NCBI RefSeq assembly: GCF_018682675.1 | Contig: NZ_JAFMTR010000010.1 | Location: 62,001 to 126,000, forward strand | Direction of reading: 5' to 3' | DNA: 64,000 bases | From: Sphingopyxis soli | Lineage (GTDB): Bacteria; Pseudomonadota; Alphaproteobacteria; Sphingomonadales; Sphingomonadaceae | Shown here: positions 1 to 8,057 of the stretch, piece after piece | Layout of the letters: each line of letters begins with the position of its first letter | Position numbering within the stretch: the stretch's first letter is position 1 | Notes under the pieces: model-generated | What the model was told of the DNA's origin: nothing | The model's input: only the letters and a program-made list of their open reading frames with translations | The model's database searches: none | Position numbers and translations under genes: made by a program

Positions 1-369
1 CGCAGCGCCAACGGTTTCGATGAAACGGTCTCGAAACTTACCGCCGATGTCGCAGGGAAGGGCATTCGTCACTTTGCGACGATCGACCAGGCCGACCTCG
101 CGCGCGGCGCGAACCTGCCGCTGAAGCGCTCGACGCTCGTCCTGTTCGGCAACCCGCCGCTGGGGGTGCAGTTCCTGCAATCGAACCCGCTCGCGGGGCT
201 CGACTGGCCGGTACGGATGCTCGTGACCGAGGACGCTGCGGGCGCCGTCACCGTATCGTGGACCGACTTCGATGCCATCGCCAGGCGCTACCGGATCACC
301 GACCGCGCCGCGCAGTTCAAGATGGCGGGCGAGGTCGCCGCCTCGATCGCGAGTGCCGCGACCCAATGA
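1..369 (+). CDS. DUF302-family protein, C-terminal part (5' end outside window)
   Basis: The last 122 residues of a protein whose start lies before the window. The pattern is that of DUF302 proteins: an amphipathic helix, a strand, then 'RSTLVLFGNPPLG' followed by a short segment and 'LPVRMLV'-like text (here WPVRMLV) and a DFDAIARRY helix. DUF302 members are small alpha/beta proteins of unclear biochemical role, often next to sulfur or redox genes. The stop codon overlaps the start of the downstream YeeE/YedE-like gene (ATG inside CAATGA), so the two are probably translationally coupled. Family assignment is by remembered motif; function is unknown. Confidence 0.75.
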   Translation, partial: RSANGFDETVSKLTADVAGKGIRHFATIDQADLARGANLPLKRSTLVLFGNPPLGVQFLQSNPLAGLDWPVRMLVTEDAAGAVTVSWTDFDAIARRYRITDRAAQFKMAGEVAASIASAATQ

Positions 370-1307
370 TTCCGTCCGCTGGCATCCTTGCCGTGGCGCT
401 CGTCTCCGCCGCGCTGATGGGGCTCGCCATCCAGCGCGGCGCGACCTGTATGGTGGCCGCGGTCGATGAGGCGATGAGCGAGGGGCGCTACGGGCGCGCC
501 GCCGCGCTTGCCGAGGCCGCGATCTGGGTCGGCGGGCTGGCTGCGATCGCGGCGGCGGCGGGCTGGCTGCATATGACGCCCGCCGCCTATGCCGTCACCG
601 GCTGGACCGTCGCGGGCGGCGTGCTGCTGGGTGTCGGCGCGTGGGTCAATCGCGCCTGCGTGTTCGGCGCGGTCGCCCGGATCGGGGCGGGGCAATGGGC
701 GTGGCTGGCGACACCGGTCGGTTTTTTCCTCGGCTGCCTGGTTCCGGTGGAGGCACCGATGGGCCATGCGGGATCGTCGTTCGGCGCCGGGACCGAGGGC
801 GCCGTAATCGTCACGCTGTTCGCGGCTTGCGCCATCTGGCGCGTCAGCCAGCTGTTTTCCGCCGAGCATATCGGACGCCATCTGTGGCACCCGCATCGCG
901 CGACGCTGCTGATCGCGGTGACCTTCGTGACGACGCTGCTCAGCGCAGGGTACTGGGCCTATACCGACGCGCTCGCGGCGCTCGCGCGGTCGATGGATGC
1001 GATGCTGTCGCTGCGCGTGCTGATGGTCGCCGCGCTGCTCGGCGGAGCGGTGGCGGGCGGCGCGATCGCGGGCAAGCTGCGCCGCGAGCGACCGCGCGGG
1101 CCGGACGTGCTGCGCTGCCTCGCCGGCGGCGCGTTGATGGGCACCGGCGCCTCGCTCGTGCCGGGAAGCAACGACGGGCTGATCCTGCTCGGGCTGCCGG
1201 CGCTGCTGCCGCACGCGTGGGTCGCCGTTGCGACGATGGCGCTCGCCATCGCGCTGGCGATCCGGCTTGCGGCTGTAACCGGGGAGGCTGGCACCGCGAA
1301 GCCTTGA
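366..1307 (+). CDS. YeeE/YedE-family membrane protein (putative sulfur-compound transporter)
   Basis: A 313-residue integral membrane protein with eight to ten hydrophobic segments. Small Gly/Cys-containing motifs typical of the YeeE/YedE family are visible: QRGATCMVAAVDEA near residue 20, NRACVFGAVARIG near residue 95 and GASLVPGSNDGLILLG near residue 260. Characterised members take up thiosulfate through conserved cysteines; here Cys residues occur in the first two motifs. The ATG at 366 overlaps the stop of the DUF302 gene, which gives a two-gene unit. A role in sulfur-compound import is inferred from the family only; the substrate cannot be read from the sequence. Confidence 0.75.
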   Translation: MIPSAGILAVALVSAALMGLAIQRGATCMVAAVDEAMSEGRYGRAAALAEAAIWVGGLAAIAAAAGWLHMTPAAYAVTGWTVAGGVLLGVGAWVNRACVFGAVARIGAGQWAWLATPVGFFLGCLVPVEAPMGHAGSSFGAGTEGAVIVTLFAACAIWRVSQLFSAEHIGRHLWHPHRATLLIAVTFVTTLLSAGYWAYTDALAALARSMDAMLSLRVLMVAALLGGAVAGGAIAGKLRRERPRGPDVLRCLAGGALMGTGASLVPGSNDGLILLGLPALLPHAWVAVATMALAIALAIRLAAVTGEAGTAKP

Positions 1308-1369
1308 AACTGGCGGCGTCGGCCGGTTGCTGATAGTCTTGCTGCCGCGTTGCTTTGGGGACGACGCTT

Positions 1370-2257
1370 ATGGAAATGCAACAGATCCGCTATTTCGTCG
1401 CGCTCGCGCAGACGCTCAATTTCACGCGCGCGGCGGAGCATTGCAACGTCAGCCAGCCCGCGCTGACCCGCGCGATCCAGCAGCTCGAGCATGAACTCGG
1501 CGGGCCGCTGTTCCACCGCGAGCGCAACAACACGCACCTGTCCGAACTCGGACGGATGATGATGCCCTATCTCGAGAGCGTGGCCGAAAGCGCGCGCGCG
1601 GCCAAGGCGGCCGCAGCATCGGCGAAGAAGGCCGAGCATGTCACGCTGACCCTGGGGGCGATGTGCACGATCGGTCCCGATCTGGTCGCCGACCTGATCG
1701 TCCGTTTCCAGGCTGCGCATCCCGATATCGAGGTGAAGGTCATCGACGGCGAGGCGTCGATGATGATCGACGCGCTGGAAAAGGGCGATATCCACCTGAG
1801 CCTTGTCGGCGTGCCCGACGATCTGCCCGAGCAATTCCACCAGCTGCCGATCTTCGAGGAACGCTTCGTGATCCTGTTGCCGCCGGGGCATCGCCTTGCC
1901 GAACGCAATGCGATCCGCGTCGGCGATCTCGATGGCGAGCCCTATGTCGGGCGGTCGACCTGCGAAGTGTTCAAGATGGTTGCGCGCGATTTCGCGAAGC
2001 AGGGCGTTTTCCCGAAGAAGGTGTTCAGCTCGCCGCGCGACGATTGGGTGCAAAAGATGATCAAGGCGGGCCTCGGTTTCGGATTTTTCCCCGAGAATAG
2101 CGTGACGGATCCCGACCTGGTCGTCCGCCCGCTGATCGAGCCCGAATATAGCCGCACCGTCTATCTCGCAACGGTGCGCGGGCGTCCGCATTCGCCCGCG
2201 GTGGGCGCGTTCGTCCGCGAGGCGCGGCGGCACAGCTGGCCTGCGCTCGAAGCCTGA
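1370..2257 (+). CDS. LysR-family transcriptional regulator
   Basis: A 295-residue protein of normal LysR length. The N-terminal winged helix-turn-helix occupies about residues 3-62, with the typical text LNFTRAAEHCNVSQPALTRA and LGGPLFHRE. The rest is the periplasmic-binding-protein-like effector domain (from about residue 92). The ATG at 1370 is chosen because it begins the family's usual 'MEMQQIRYF' and has GGGGAC about ten bases upstream; a TTG at 1355 is in frame but less likely. It follows the YeeE gene by 62 bases on the same strand and may have its own promoter. The effector and targets are unknown. The opposite-strand genes just downstream do not look like classical divergent targets. 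Confidence 0.9.
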   Translation: MEMQQIRYFVALAQTLNFTRAAEHCNVSQPALTRAIQQLEHELGGPLFHRERNNTHLSELGRMMMPYLESVAESARAAKAAAASAKKAEHVTLTLGAMCTIGPDLVADLIVRFQAAHPDIEVKVIDGEASMMIDALEKGDIHLSLVGVPDDLPEQFHQLPIFEERFVILLPPGHRLAERNAIRVGDLDGEPYVGRSTCEVFKMVARDFAKQGVFPKKVFSSPRDDWVQKMIKAGLGFGFFPENSVTDPDLVVRPLIEPEYSRTVYLATVRGRPHSPAVGAFVREARRHSWPALEA

Positions 2258-2259
2258 AA

Positions 2260-2649
2260 TCAGCAGCAGTCGGAAGACGCGCCGGTGCAGTCCACGAGCA
2301 GATCGTGGCAGTCGGCGATGGCGTCGATCGCCATCGCGACACCGGCATGGGCGGCGGTCTGGATCAACATCTCGATCACCTCCTCCTTGCTCCAGCCGAC
2401 ATGGAGCGCGGCCTCGACATGCTGGCGAAGCTGCAACGTCGACCGGCCGAGCGCGGCGAAGGCGGCGATCGCCCCCATTTCGCGCACGCGCAGGTCGAGG
2501 CCGGGGCGGGCAAAAATGTCGCCATAGGTGAAGCCGACGGCGGTTCGCACGAAGTCGGGCGCGACCTCGGCGGCGCGGTTGCGACGCTCGTCCTGCGTCG
2601 ACCCGGTTTGCGAGAGGATGTCGATCCCGGCGCGATAGGAGTCGGTCAA
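2260..2649 (-). CDS. Carboxymuconolactone decarboxylase-like protein
   Basis: A 129-residue protein of the carboxymuconolactone decarboxylase/AhpD fold, an all-helical family. It shows the fold's core text VREMGAIAAFAALGRSTLQ and a following helix with EEVIEMLIQTAAHAG. The CxxC peroxidatic motif of AhpD is absent, so peroxidase activity is unlikely; the cysteines sit at the C-terminus (DCTGASSDCC). I place the start at the TTG at 2649 (reading MTDSYRAG) because AAGGA lies about eight bases upstream; the frame stays open to a GTG at 2703. It converges on the LysR gene with a two-base gap. The true substrate is unknown. Confidence 0.75.
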   Translation of the reverse strand: MTDSYRAGIDILSQTGSTQDERRNRAAEVAPDFVRTAVGFTYGDIFARPGLDLRVREMGAIAAFAALGRSTLQLRQHVEAALHVGWSKEEVIEMLIQTAAHAGVAMAIDAIADCHDLLVDCTGASSDCC

Positions 2650-2776
2650 ATCAGTTTTCCTTGGGCAAGGATATGGGACGCGAAAACATGGGCGGTGCAG
2701 CACCGGCGACGATGCGCCGGTGCTGCGCCGGGAGCGGTCCGGGACGGAGGATTGGACACACTCGCTTGGCCTTGGG

Positions 2777-3226
2777 TCAGTCGCGCGCCTTGACGTCGGC
2801 CGACAGGAGTACGGCAGGAGTCTTTCCGTTGTTGCGCCACCAGTGCGAGATGCCGTCGGACTCGCTCGAGATGTCGCCGGCGGCGTGGTCGATGCCGACC
2901 GAGCAGCTGCTGCGATATTCGGTGACCGCGCCCGAAACGACGATGATCAGCGCGGGGCGTCCCGCGTGGCTGTGAAGCGGGACGATGCCGCCCGGCTGGA
3001 CGACAAGGCGGCGCATTCTGAGGTCGCGGTTCGCAACGCCGATTTCCTTTGCAAGGTCGACCGAACCGATCACGGTGTCGGTGACGTTGGAGGGAGCGGT
3101 CGGCGCGCTGTCGAGGGCGTTGGCGGCGGTCTTGCCCGCGGGGCAGGTGCCCGCGAAGGCCGGGGTGGCGGCCACGAAGCTGGCCGTTGCGGCGAGAACC
3201 GCGAGGGTCATGCGATTGAACGTCAT
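2777..3226 (-). CDS. Periplasmic cupin-domain protein
   Basis: A 149-residue protein with a clear Sec signal peptide: basic start, hydrophobic core and cleavage likely after AFA near residue 25. The mature part carries one cupin barrel: RRLVVQPGGIVPLHSHAGRP supplies two metal-ligand histidines, and the second half contains ISHWWRNNG. It resembles secreted cupins found next to redox or hydroxybutyrate genes, but no substrate can be assigned. It is transcribed away from bdhA, so the 228 bases at 3227-3454 should contain both promoters. The same-strand gene downstream (2260-2649) follows after 127 bases. Confidence 0.75.
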   Translation of the reverse strand: MTFNRMTLAVLAATASFVAATPAFAGTCPAGKTAANALDSAPTAPSNVTDTVIGSVDLAKEIGVANRDLRMRRLVVQPGGIVPLHSHAGRPALIIVVSGAVTEYRSSCSVGIDHAAGDISSESDGISHWWRNNGKTPAVLLSADVKARD

Positions 3227-3454
3227 TGCGATATTCCTTTTGCCTGAAAGAAAACTGAAGCCCCGGAAAGCGGCGATGCCGACGCAAGGGAGCGGGGGTC
3301 GGTAACGGCTGCGCCGCTTCCCGGGGCTCGATCAAACTAGCCGGGGGCATCCCGCGCGGACATTCGATTGTCCGCATGGTTTCGATGCACGAACGGCATT
3401 TCAGCGGCCGCGTCGGCGTCGGCATAGTTTTTCCGGACCCAATGGAGGAGAAGC

Positions 3455-4279
3455 ATGATGACCGTTCAGCCGCTGGCCGAACTCAAGCCCGACCGGCCGC
3501 TCGCCGGGCGCGTTGCCATCGTTACCGGATCGACAAGCGGGATCGGCCTGGGGATCGCCCGCGCGCTGGCCGCGGCGGGCGCCGACATCGTGATCAACGG
3601 GCTCGGCGACGCAGCGCAGATCGAAACGGCGCGCCGCGAGCTTGCGGACGCACACGGCGTTCGGGTGGATTATGACGGCGCCAACCTGCTGCAGCCCGAT
3701 GGTGCGGTGGCGCTGGTCGACAACAGCCTGTCGCGCTTCGGCCGCGTCGACATCCTCGTCAACAACGCCGGCATTCAGCACGTCAGCCCGATCGAGGATT
3801 TTCCGGCGGACAAATGGGACGCGATCCTGGCGCTCAACCTCTCGGCCGCCTTCCACGCGATCCGCACCGCCTTCGGCCCGATGAAGGAAGCTGGCTGGGG
3901 ACGGATCATCAACGTCGCGTCGGCGCACGGTCTGGTCGCCTCGCCCTTCAAGAGCGCCTATGTCGCCGCGAAACATGGCATCGTCGGGCTGACGAAAACT
4001 GTCGCCCTTGAAGGCGCGCGGCACGGCGTGACCTGCAACGCGATCTGCCCCGGCTATGTCTGGACGCCGCTGGTCGAGAACCAGATCGGCGATACCGCGA
4101 ACGCGCGCGGGATCAGCCGCGAAGAGGTGATCGAAAACGTCCTTCTTGCCGCGCAACCGAGCAAGAAATTCGCGAGCGTCGACGAGCTCGGCGCGCTGGC
4201 GGCGTTTCTCTGTTCGGAGGGTGGACAGTCGATCACCGGCACCGCCTTGCCGGTCGATGGCGGATGGACGGCGCAATGA
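3455..4279 (+). CDS. bdhA: D-3-hydroxybutyrate dehydrogenase (SDR family)
   Basis: A 274-residue short-chain dehydrogenase that oxidises 3-hydroxybutyrate to acetoacetate with NAD, in poly-hydroxybutyrate/ketone-body catabolism. The Rossmann motif TGSTSGIG is near residue 24, NNAG near residue 105, and the Ser-Tyr-Lys triad lies in NVASAHG and SAYVAAKHG. Text such as GIQHVSPIEDFP and GLTKTVALE, and the C-terminal SITGTALPVDGGWTAQ, are characteristic of 3-hydroxybutyrate dehydrogenase rather than of generic SDRs. The start has a strong ribosome site, GGAGGAG, and two tandem ATG codons (3455 and 3458). No partner transferase gene is adjacent. Confidence 0.88.
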   Translation: MMTVQPLAELKPDRPLAGRVAIVTGSTSGIGLGIARALAAAGADIVINGLGDAAQIETARRELADAHGVRVDYDGANLLQPDGAVALVDNSLSRFGRVDILVNNAGIQHVSPIEDFPADKWDAILALNLSAAFHAIRTAFGPMKEAGWGRIINVASAHGLVASPFKSAYVAAKHGIVGLTKTVALEGARHGVTCNAICPGYVWTPLVENQIGDTANARGISREEVIENVLLAAQPSKKFASVDELGALAAFLCSEGGQSITGTALPVDGGWTAQ

Positions 4280-4354
4280 CGCCCCCGGCCCGAATGCGCG
4301 CGCCGTTGCCGCCGCACCTTGCAGCTTTCTTCGTGTCCAGGCCGGTGCAACCGG

Positions 4355-4390
4355 CGCCGCGCGGCGAGGGGACCGTCCCCCCGCGCGGCG
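4355..4390. other. GC-rich hairpin between bdhA and the NADH dehydrogenase gene
   Basis: An inverted repeat with arms CGCCGCGCGG...GGGGA and TCCCC...CCGCGCGGCG, with a small bulge. It lies 75 bases after the bdhA stop. There is no T run, so it is a weak candidate for an intrinsic terminator; it could be an mRNA-stabilising structure in the leader of the next gene. Confidence 0.4.
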
Positions 4391-4424
4391 TTCTGGCCCA
4401 GTTCTTGCGGCGCAGCATCGGGCG

Positions 4425-5693
4425 ATGAAGACCGACGGCTCCCCCCTGCATGTCGTGATCGTCGGTGCCGGCTTCGGCGGCCTGGCCGCCGCACGCGCGC
4501 TCGCGCGCGGCAATGTGCGCGTGACGCTGGTGGACCAGCGCAATCATCACCTGTTCCAGCCCTTGCTCTATCAGGTCGCGACCGCCGGATTGTCCCCGGC
4601 CGATATCGCGGCGCCGATCCGCTCGATCCTGCGCCATCACAAGAATGTCCGCGTGCTGCTCGACACCGTCGTCGACATCGACGCGGCGGATCGCCGGGTA
4701 TTGCTCGCCAGCCGCCGCACGCTGCGCTTCGACCGGCTGATTGTCGCGACCGGCGCGCGGCACAGCTATTTCGGGCGCGAGGAGTGGGAGGCGCACGCCC
4801 CCGGCATCAAGTCGATCGACGACGCGACGACGGTGCGCCGCAAGGTGCTGCTCGCGCTCGAGCGCGCCGAGACCGAGCCCGATCCCTTGCGGCGGCAGGC
4901 GTTGCTGACCTTCGTCATCGTCGGCGGCGGGCCCACCGGTGTCGAGATGGCGGGCGCGGTTGCCGAGCTTGCGCGGCGATCGGTGTCGCAGGATTTCCGC
5001 AGCATCACGCCGCATTGCTCGAAGGTGCTGCTGGTCGAGGCGGGCCCGCGCCTGCTCGCTTCCTTTCCGCCCGCGCTGTCGGCCAAGGCGCGAAAGGCGA
5101 TCGAGGATCTGGGCGTCACGGTGATGACCGACCAGCGCGTCAGCGCGATCACCGATGCCTATATCGAAGTCGGCGGGACTCGCGTGCCGACCCACACCGT
5201 CGTCTGGGCGGCAGGGGTTCGCGCCTCCGCCGCGGCGATGTGGCTGAAGGCCGAAGCCGATCGTGTCGGCCGCGTCATCGTCGATCCCGACCTGTCGGTG
5301 CCGGGGCACGACGGCATCTACGCGATCGGAGACACGGCGTCCTTCACCGACGCGGCGGGCCGCTGCCTGCCAGGCATCGCGCCGGTCGCGAAGCAGCAGG
5401 GGCGTCATGTCGGCGAGCAGATCCTGCGCGGCCGCACAAAGCCCTTCCGCTACCGCGACTATGGCAATCTCGCGACCATCGGCCGCCACCGTGCGGTCAT
5501 CGATTTCGGCTGGCTGCGGCTGTCGGGCGTGTTCGCGTGGTTCGTCTGGACCACGGCGCACATTTTCTTCCTCGCGGGCTTTCGCAACCGGCTGCTCGTC
5601 GGGGCGAACTGGCTCTGGAACTACCTCACTTTCGAACGCGGCGCGCGGCTGATCACCGGCGGCGACGCCTCGCTGCATGGAGACCAAGCATGA
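4425..5693 (+). CDS. ndh: Type II NADH:quinone oxidoreductase (NDH-2)
   Basis: A 422-residue flavoprotein that transfers electrons from NADH to quinone without proton pumping, at the inner face of the plasma membrane. The FAD-binding motif GAGFGGLAAA lies at about residues 14-23 and the NAD(H)-binding motif VGGGPTGVEMAG at about 165-176. The C-terminal FAD segment contains YAIGDTAS and APVAKQQG. The last 60 residues are hydrophobic and amphipathic (FAWFVWTTAHIFFLAG), as in membrane-anchored NDH-2. The ATG at 4425 is chosen because it precedes the nucleotide-binding fold by the usual distance; the upstream open frame has no homology-like text. Its stop overlaps the start of the patatin gene (ATGA), implying coupling. 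Confidence 0.9.
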   Translation: MKTDGSPLHVVIVGAGFGGLAAARALARGNVRVTLVDQRNHHLFQPLLYQVATAGLSPADIAAPIRSILRHHKNVRVLLDTVVDIDAADRRVLLASRRTLRFDRLIVATGARHSYFGREEWEAHAPGIKSIDDATTVRRKVLLALERAETEPDPLRRQALLTFVIVGGGPTGVEMAGAVAELARRSVSQDFRSITPHCSKVLLVEAGPRLLASFPPALSAKARKAIEDLGVTVMTDQRVSAITDAYIEVGGTRVPTHTVVWAAGVRASAAAMWLKAEADRVGRVIVDPDLSVPGHDGIYAIGDTASFTDAAGRCLPGIAPVAKQQGRHVGEQILRGRTKPFRYRDYGNLATIGRHRAVIDFGWLRLSGVFAWFVWTTAHIFFLAGFRNRLLVGANWLWNYLTFERGARLITGGDASLHGDQA

Positions 5694-6823
5694 ATCTTTC
5701 CAAGGAACTCGAAGCCCACGGCCAGCAGGTGCTCGTGCTGCAGGGCGGCGGCGCGCTCGGCGCCTATCAGGTCGGCGTCTATCAGGCGCTCCACGAAGCG
5801 GGGGTCGAACCCGACTGGGTGATCGGAACCTCGATCGGCGCGATCAACGCCGCGATCATCGCCGGCAATGCGTTCGACGACCGGCTCGACTGCCTCACCG
5901 AATTCTGGCGGCGCGTCGAGCATGGGCATGTCTTCGACGAAGCGTTGCCCGCGCAGGTCGCGAGCTTCTTTCGCAACTTCACAACTGTGGTCGGCGGCCT
6001 GCCGACCTTCTTCACCCCGAATCCCGGCGCCTTCGGCAGCGTCTATGCGACGCTCGGCGCCGAGCAGGCGGGTTATTATTCGACCCAGCCGCTGCGCACG
6101 ACGCTGTCCGACCTGATCGATTTCGACCGCATCAACGGCGGCAACATGCGCCTGACGGTCGGCGCATCGGCGGTGACGACGGGCGAGATGCATTATTTCG
6201 ACTCGCGCGACCGGCCGCTCCGTCTCGACCATGTGATGGCGTCGGGCGCGCTGCCGCCGGCTTTTCCCGCGGTGCGGATCGATGGCGAGCTTTACTGGGA
6301 CGGCGGTATCCTGTCGAACACGCCGGTCGAGGTCGTCTTCGACGATAATCCGCGCCGTGATTCGGTGGTCTATGCGGTCCATATCTGGAATTCGCACGGG
6401 CCCGAGCCGGAGACGATCTGGGACGTGATGAACCGCCAGAAGGACGTCCAATATGCGAGCCGCGCGGGCACGCACATCCGCCGCCAGCGCCAGCTCCACC
6501 GCCTCCGCCACGTTATCACCGAACTGACCGCGCTGCTTCCCGAGGGAAGCCGCGAGAAGCCGGGGGTCGCCGAACTGGCGGCTTACGGCTGCCCGACACG
6601 GATGCATGTGATCCGGCTGCTGGCGCCCGCGCTCGCGAACGAGGATCACAGCAAGGATATCGACTTCAGCCCGTCGGGCATTCGCCAGCGCCGCGAGGCG
6701 GGATATGCCGACACGATGCGGACGCTGGAGGCGGCGCCGTGGCGCGGCGACTTCGACCCGCTCGAAGGCTTCATCCTGCACGAGGCAATCGGCGGCCATA
6801 TGGTCGAGCCGACCTGCGGATGA
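5690..6823 (+). CDS. Patatin-like phospholipase with DUF3734 C-terminus
   Basis: A 377-residue predicted lipid acyl hydrolase. The oxyanion-hole motif GGGALGAYQ is near residue 18, the nucleophile elbow GTSIG near residues 46-50 and the catalytic Asp in WDGGI near residue 204, so the Ser-Asp dyad is intact. After the patatin domain the chain continues with a region matching DUF3734 (text such as [13 protein letters not shown] and the final HEAIGGHMV). No signal peptide is seen, so it is likely cytosolic or membrane-peripheral. The start overlaps the NDH-2 stop by four bases. In many proteobacteria such patatins accompany hydroxybutyrate dehydrogenase genes, as here with bdhA one gene upstream; a role in lipid or storage-granule turnover is inferred. 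Confidence 0.85.
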   Translation: MNLSKELEAHGQQVLVLQGGGALGAYQVGVYQALHEAGVEPDWVIGTSIGAINAAIIAGNAFDDRLDCLTEFWRRVEHGHVFDEALPAQVASFFRNFTTVVGGLPTFFTPNPGAFGSVYATLGAEQAGYYSTQPLRTTLSDLIDFDRINGGNMRLTVGASAVTTGEMHYFDSRDRPLRLDHVMASGALPPAFPAVRIDGELYWDGGILSNTPVEVVFDDNPRRDSVVYAVHIWNSHGPEPETIWDVMNRQKDVQYASRAGTHIRRQRQLHRLRHVITELTALLPEGSREKPGVAELAAYGCPTRMHVIRLLAPALANEDHSKDIDFSPSGIRQRREAGYADTMRTLEAAPWRGDFDPLEGFILHEAIGGHMVEPTCG

Positions 6824-6830
6824 CGGCTTT

Positions 6831-6847
6831 CGCATCGAAACGATGCG
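6831..6847. promoter_or_regulatory. Perfect 7-bp inverted repeat upstream of bufA
   Basis: CGCATCG-AAA-CGATGCG, a perfect 7+3+7 palindrome eight bases after the patatin stop and 84 bases before the bufA start. It could be a terminator stem for the upstream operon (followed only by TTC, so weak) or an operator. I saw no convincing promoter hexamers next to it. Confidence 0.4.
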
Positions 6848-6930
6848 TTCTGGGTAGCGGACGCGGCGCCCGTTTTGGCCGAAAGAACGGATACGCCCTT
6901 CGGGCGCCAACAACGGAAAGGTTTTTCATC

Positions 6931-7209
6931 ATGAACAAGTCGACCATCGCGCTTGCCGCTGCCGCTCTTTCGGTCCTCGCCACCGCCGCCGTTCAGGCGG
7001 GTCCGGTCGCGCCGCAGCCCGGCAAGGACAAATGCTATGGCATTGCGCTCAAGGGCAAGAATGACTGCGCTGCTGGCCCGGGTACGAGCTGCGCCGGGAC
7101 CTCGACCACCGATTACCAGGGCAATGCCTGGAAATATGTCGCGAAGGGCAGCTGCGCGAAAATCAAGACGCCGAAGGGCGTCGGTTCGCTGACCCCCAAG
7201 AAGCGCTGA
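6931..7209 (+). CDS. bufA: Bufferin precursor (BufA1 / DUF2282 family)
   Basis: A 92-residue secreted peptide precursor. It has a Sec signal peptide (hydrophobic core to about residue 20, cleavage probably after VQA at 23) and the four conserved cysteines of the DUF2282/BufA1 family at residues 35, 46, 54 and 75, in the contexts KCYG, NDCAAG, SCAGTS and KGSCAKI. Established knowledge: bufferins are copper-binding ribosomal peptides whose cysteines are modified by the DUF692 enzyme BufB with its partner BufC before export. Here the next gene is bufC; bufB is not present. The ribosome site GGAAAGG lies about ten bases upstream. Confidence 0.88.
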   Translation: MNKSTIALAAAALSVLATAAVQAGPVAPQPGKDKCYGIALKGKNDCAAGPGTSCAGTSTTDYQGNAWKYVAKGSCAKIKTPKGVGSLTPKKR

Positions 7210-7229
7210 CGCGCCAATATTATCGAGGC

Positions 7230-7250
7230 GTCCCGGCCCTGCGCCGGGAC
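7230..7250 (+). other. Hairpin in the bufA-bufC intergenic spacer
   Basis: GTCCCGGC-cctgc-GCCGGGAC, a perfect 8-bp stem with a 5-base loop, 20 bases after the bufA stop. Without a T run it may act as a processing or attenuation structure that lets the short precursor mRNA exceed the bufC mRNA. That role is inferred from position. Confidence 0.5.
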
Positions 7251-7276
7251 ACCCATCCTGTGGAGAGGATGCCATC

Positions 7277-7996
7277 ATGTCTGATCTTGCTGCCGTCCGG
7301 CGGACGGTCGCCGACACGCGCTCGCGGTCGTGCGTTTCGCCGGGCGCCCATCATGCGATTCCGCCGTCCACCGCCGCCGAAGCGCTCGCCGCAAATTATC
7401 CGGTGGTCGGCGCGATCCTGGGGCATATGTCCTTTGCCGACCTCGCGGCCGAGTTCGTCGCCGAGGTGCCGCCGACCGACCCGAACCTCGCCGCCTATGG
7501 CTGCCGCTTTCCCGAATGGATCGTGGGCCGCAAGCTGGGCCGGGTATTGCCCTATCTGTCGTCGGTCGCGGCGATCGACCGATTGCATCACGCCGCGGCG
7601 CGGGCGCCCGCCGACACGCCGGTCTCGCGGGACGTCATCGCGGCCATGACGGCCCAGCAATGGTCGTCGAGCCGTGTCAAGCTGCATGCAGCGACGCGTT
7701 TCGGATGGTTCGCGGTGCCCGCTCCCTCGATCTGGCTCGGCCATTTCGCACCGTCGCGCGCCGAGGTCGCGACCGAATGGAAGGCGGAAGGGGTGCTGAT
7801 CACCCGTCCAGCCGGTCGCGTCGAGGCCCGCCGGATCGGACCTGCCGCACACCGCATCCTGTCGGGCCTGCGCATCGGTGAAACCATCGGCGTGTCCACC
7901 GCGGCGGCGCACGCGCTCTATCCCGGCGCCGACATCACCGGGACGATCCATGATATGCTGGACAGCGGCGCGATCGCGGCGCTTCGCCCGCGGTAG
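7277..7996 (+). CDS. bufC: BufC-like protein (HvfC/BufC, DUF2063 N-terminal domain)
   Basis: A 239-residue protein aligning in order with BufC/HvfC partners: ANYPVVGAILG, then SFADLAAEFV, PPTDPNLAAYG and FPEWI in the N-terminal DUF2063 domain; LPYLSSVAAIDRLHHAA, VKLHAATRFGWF, PSIWLGH and GVLITRP in the C-terminal half. The usual N-terminal stretch (about 20 residues with an RNN motif) is missing or diverged; the frame begins with a Ser/Arg-rich segment instead. Known role: recognition partner of the DUF692 enzyme that modifies the bufferin precursor. Ribosome site GGAGAGGA is well placed before the ATG at 7277. It follows bufA by 67 bases with no gene between them. Confidence 0.8.
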   Translation: MSDLAAVRRTVADTRSRSCVSPGAHHAIPPSTAAEALAANYPVVGAILGHMSFADLAAEFVAEVPPTDPNLAAYGCRFPEWIVGRKLGRVLPYLSSVAAIDRLHHAAARAPADTPVSRDVIAAMTAQQWSSSRVKLHAATRFGWFAVPAPSIWLGHFAPSRAEVATEWKAEGVLITRPAGRVEARRIGPAAHRILSGLRIGETIGVSTAAAHALYPGADITGTIHDMLDSGAIAALRPR

Positions 7997-8057
7997 CGCA
8001 TCAGGCGGGTCAATGCGCTGAGGCCATCCCCTGACCATCATCGATAAGGAAAAATCA

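Noticed and set aside
2260-2649. AhpD-type alkylhydroperoxidase
   Set aside because: The CxxC active site is missing; only the carboxymuconolactone decarboxylase-like fold is supported.
6824-6930. An extracytoplasmic-function sigma-factor promoter before bufA
   Set aside because: Such promoters control some bufferin operons, but I could not find a convincing pair of -35 and -10 elements with proper spacing here.
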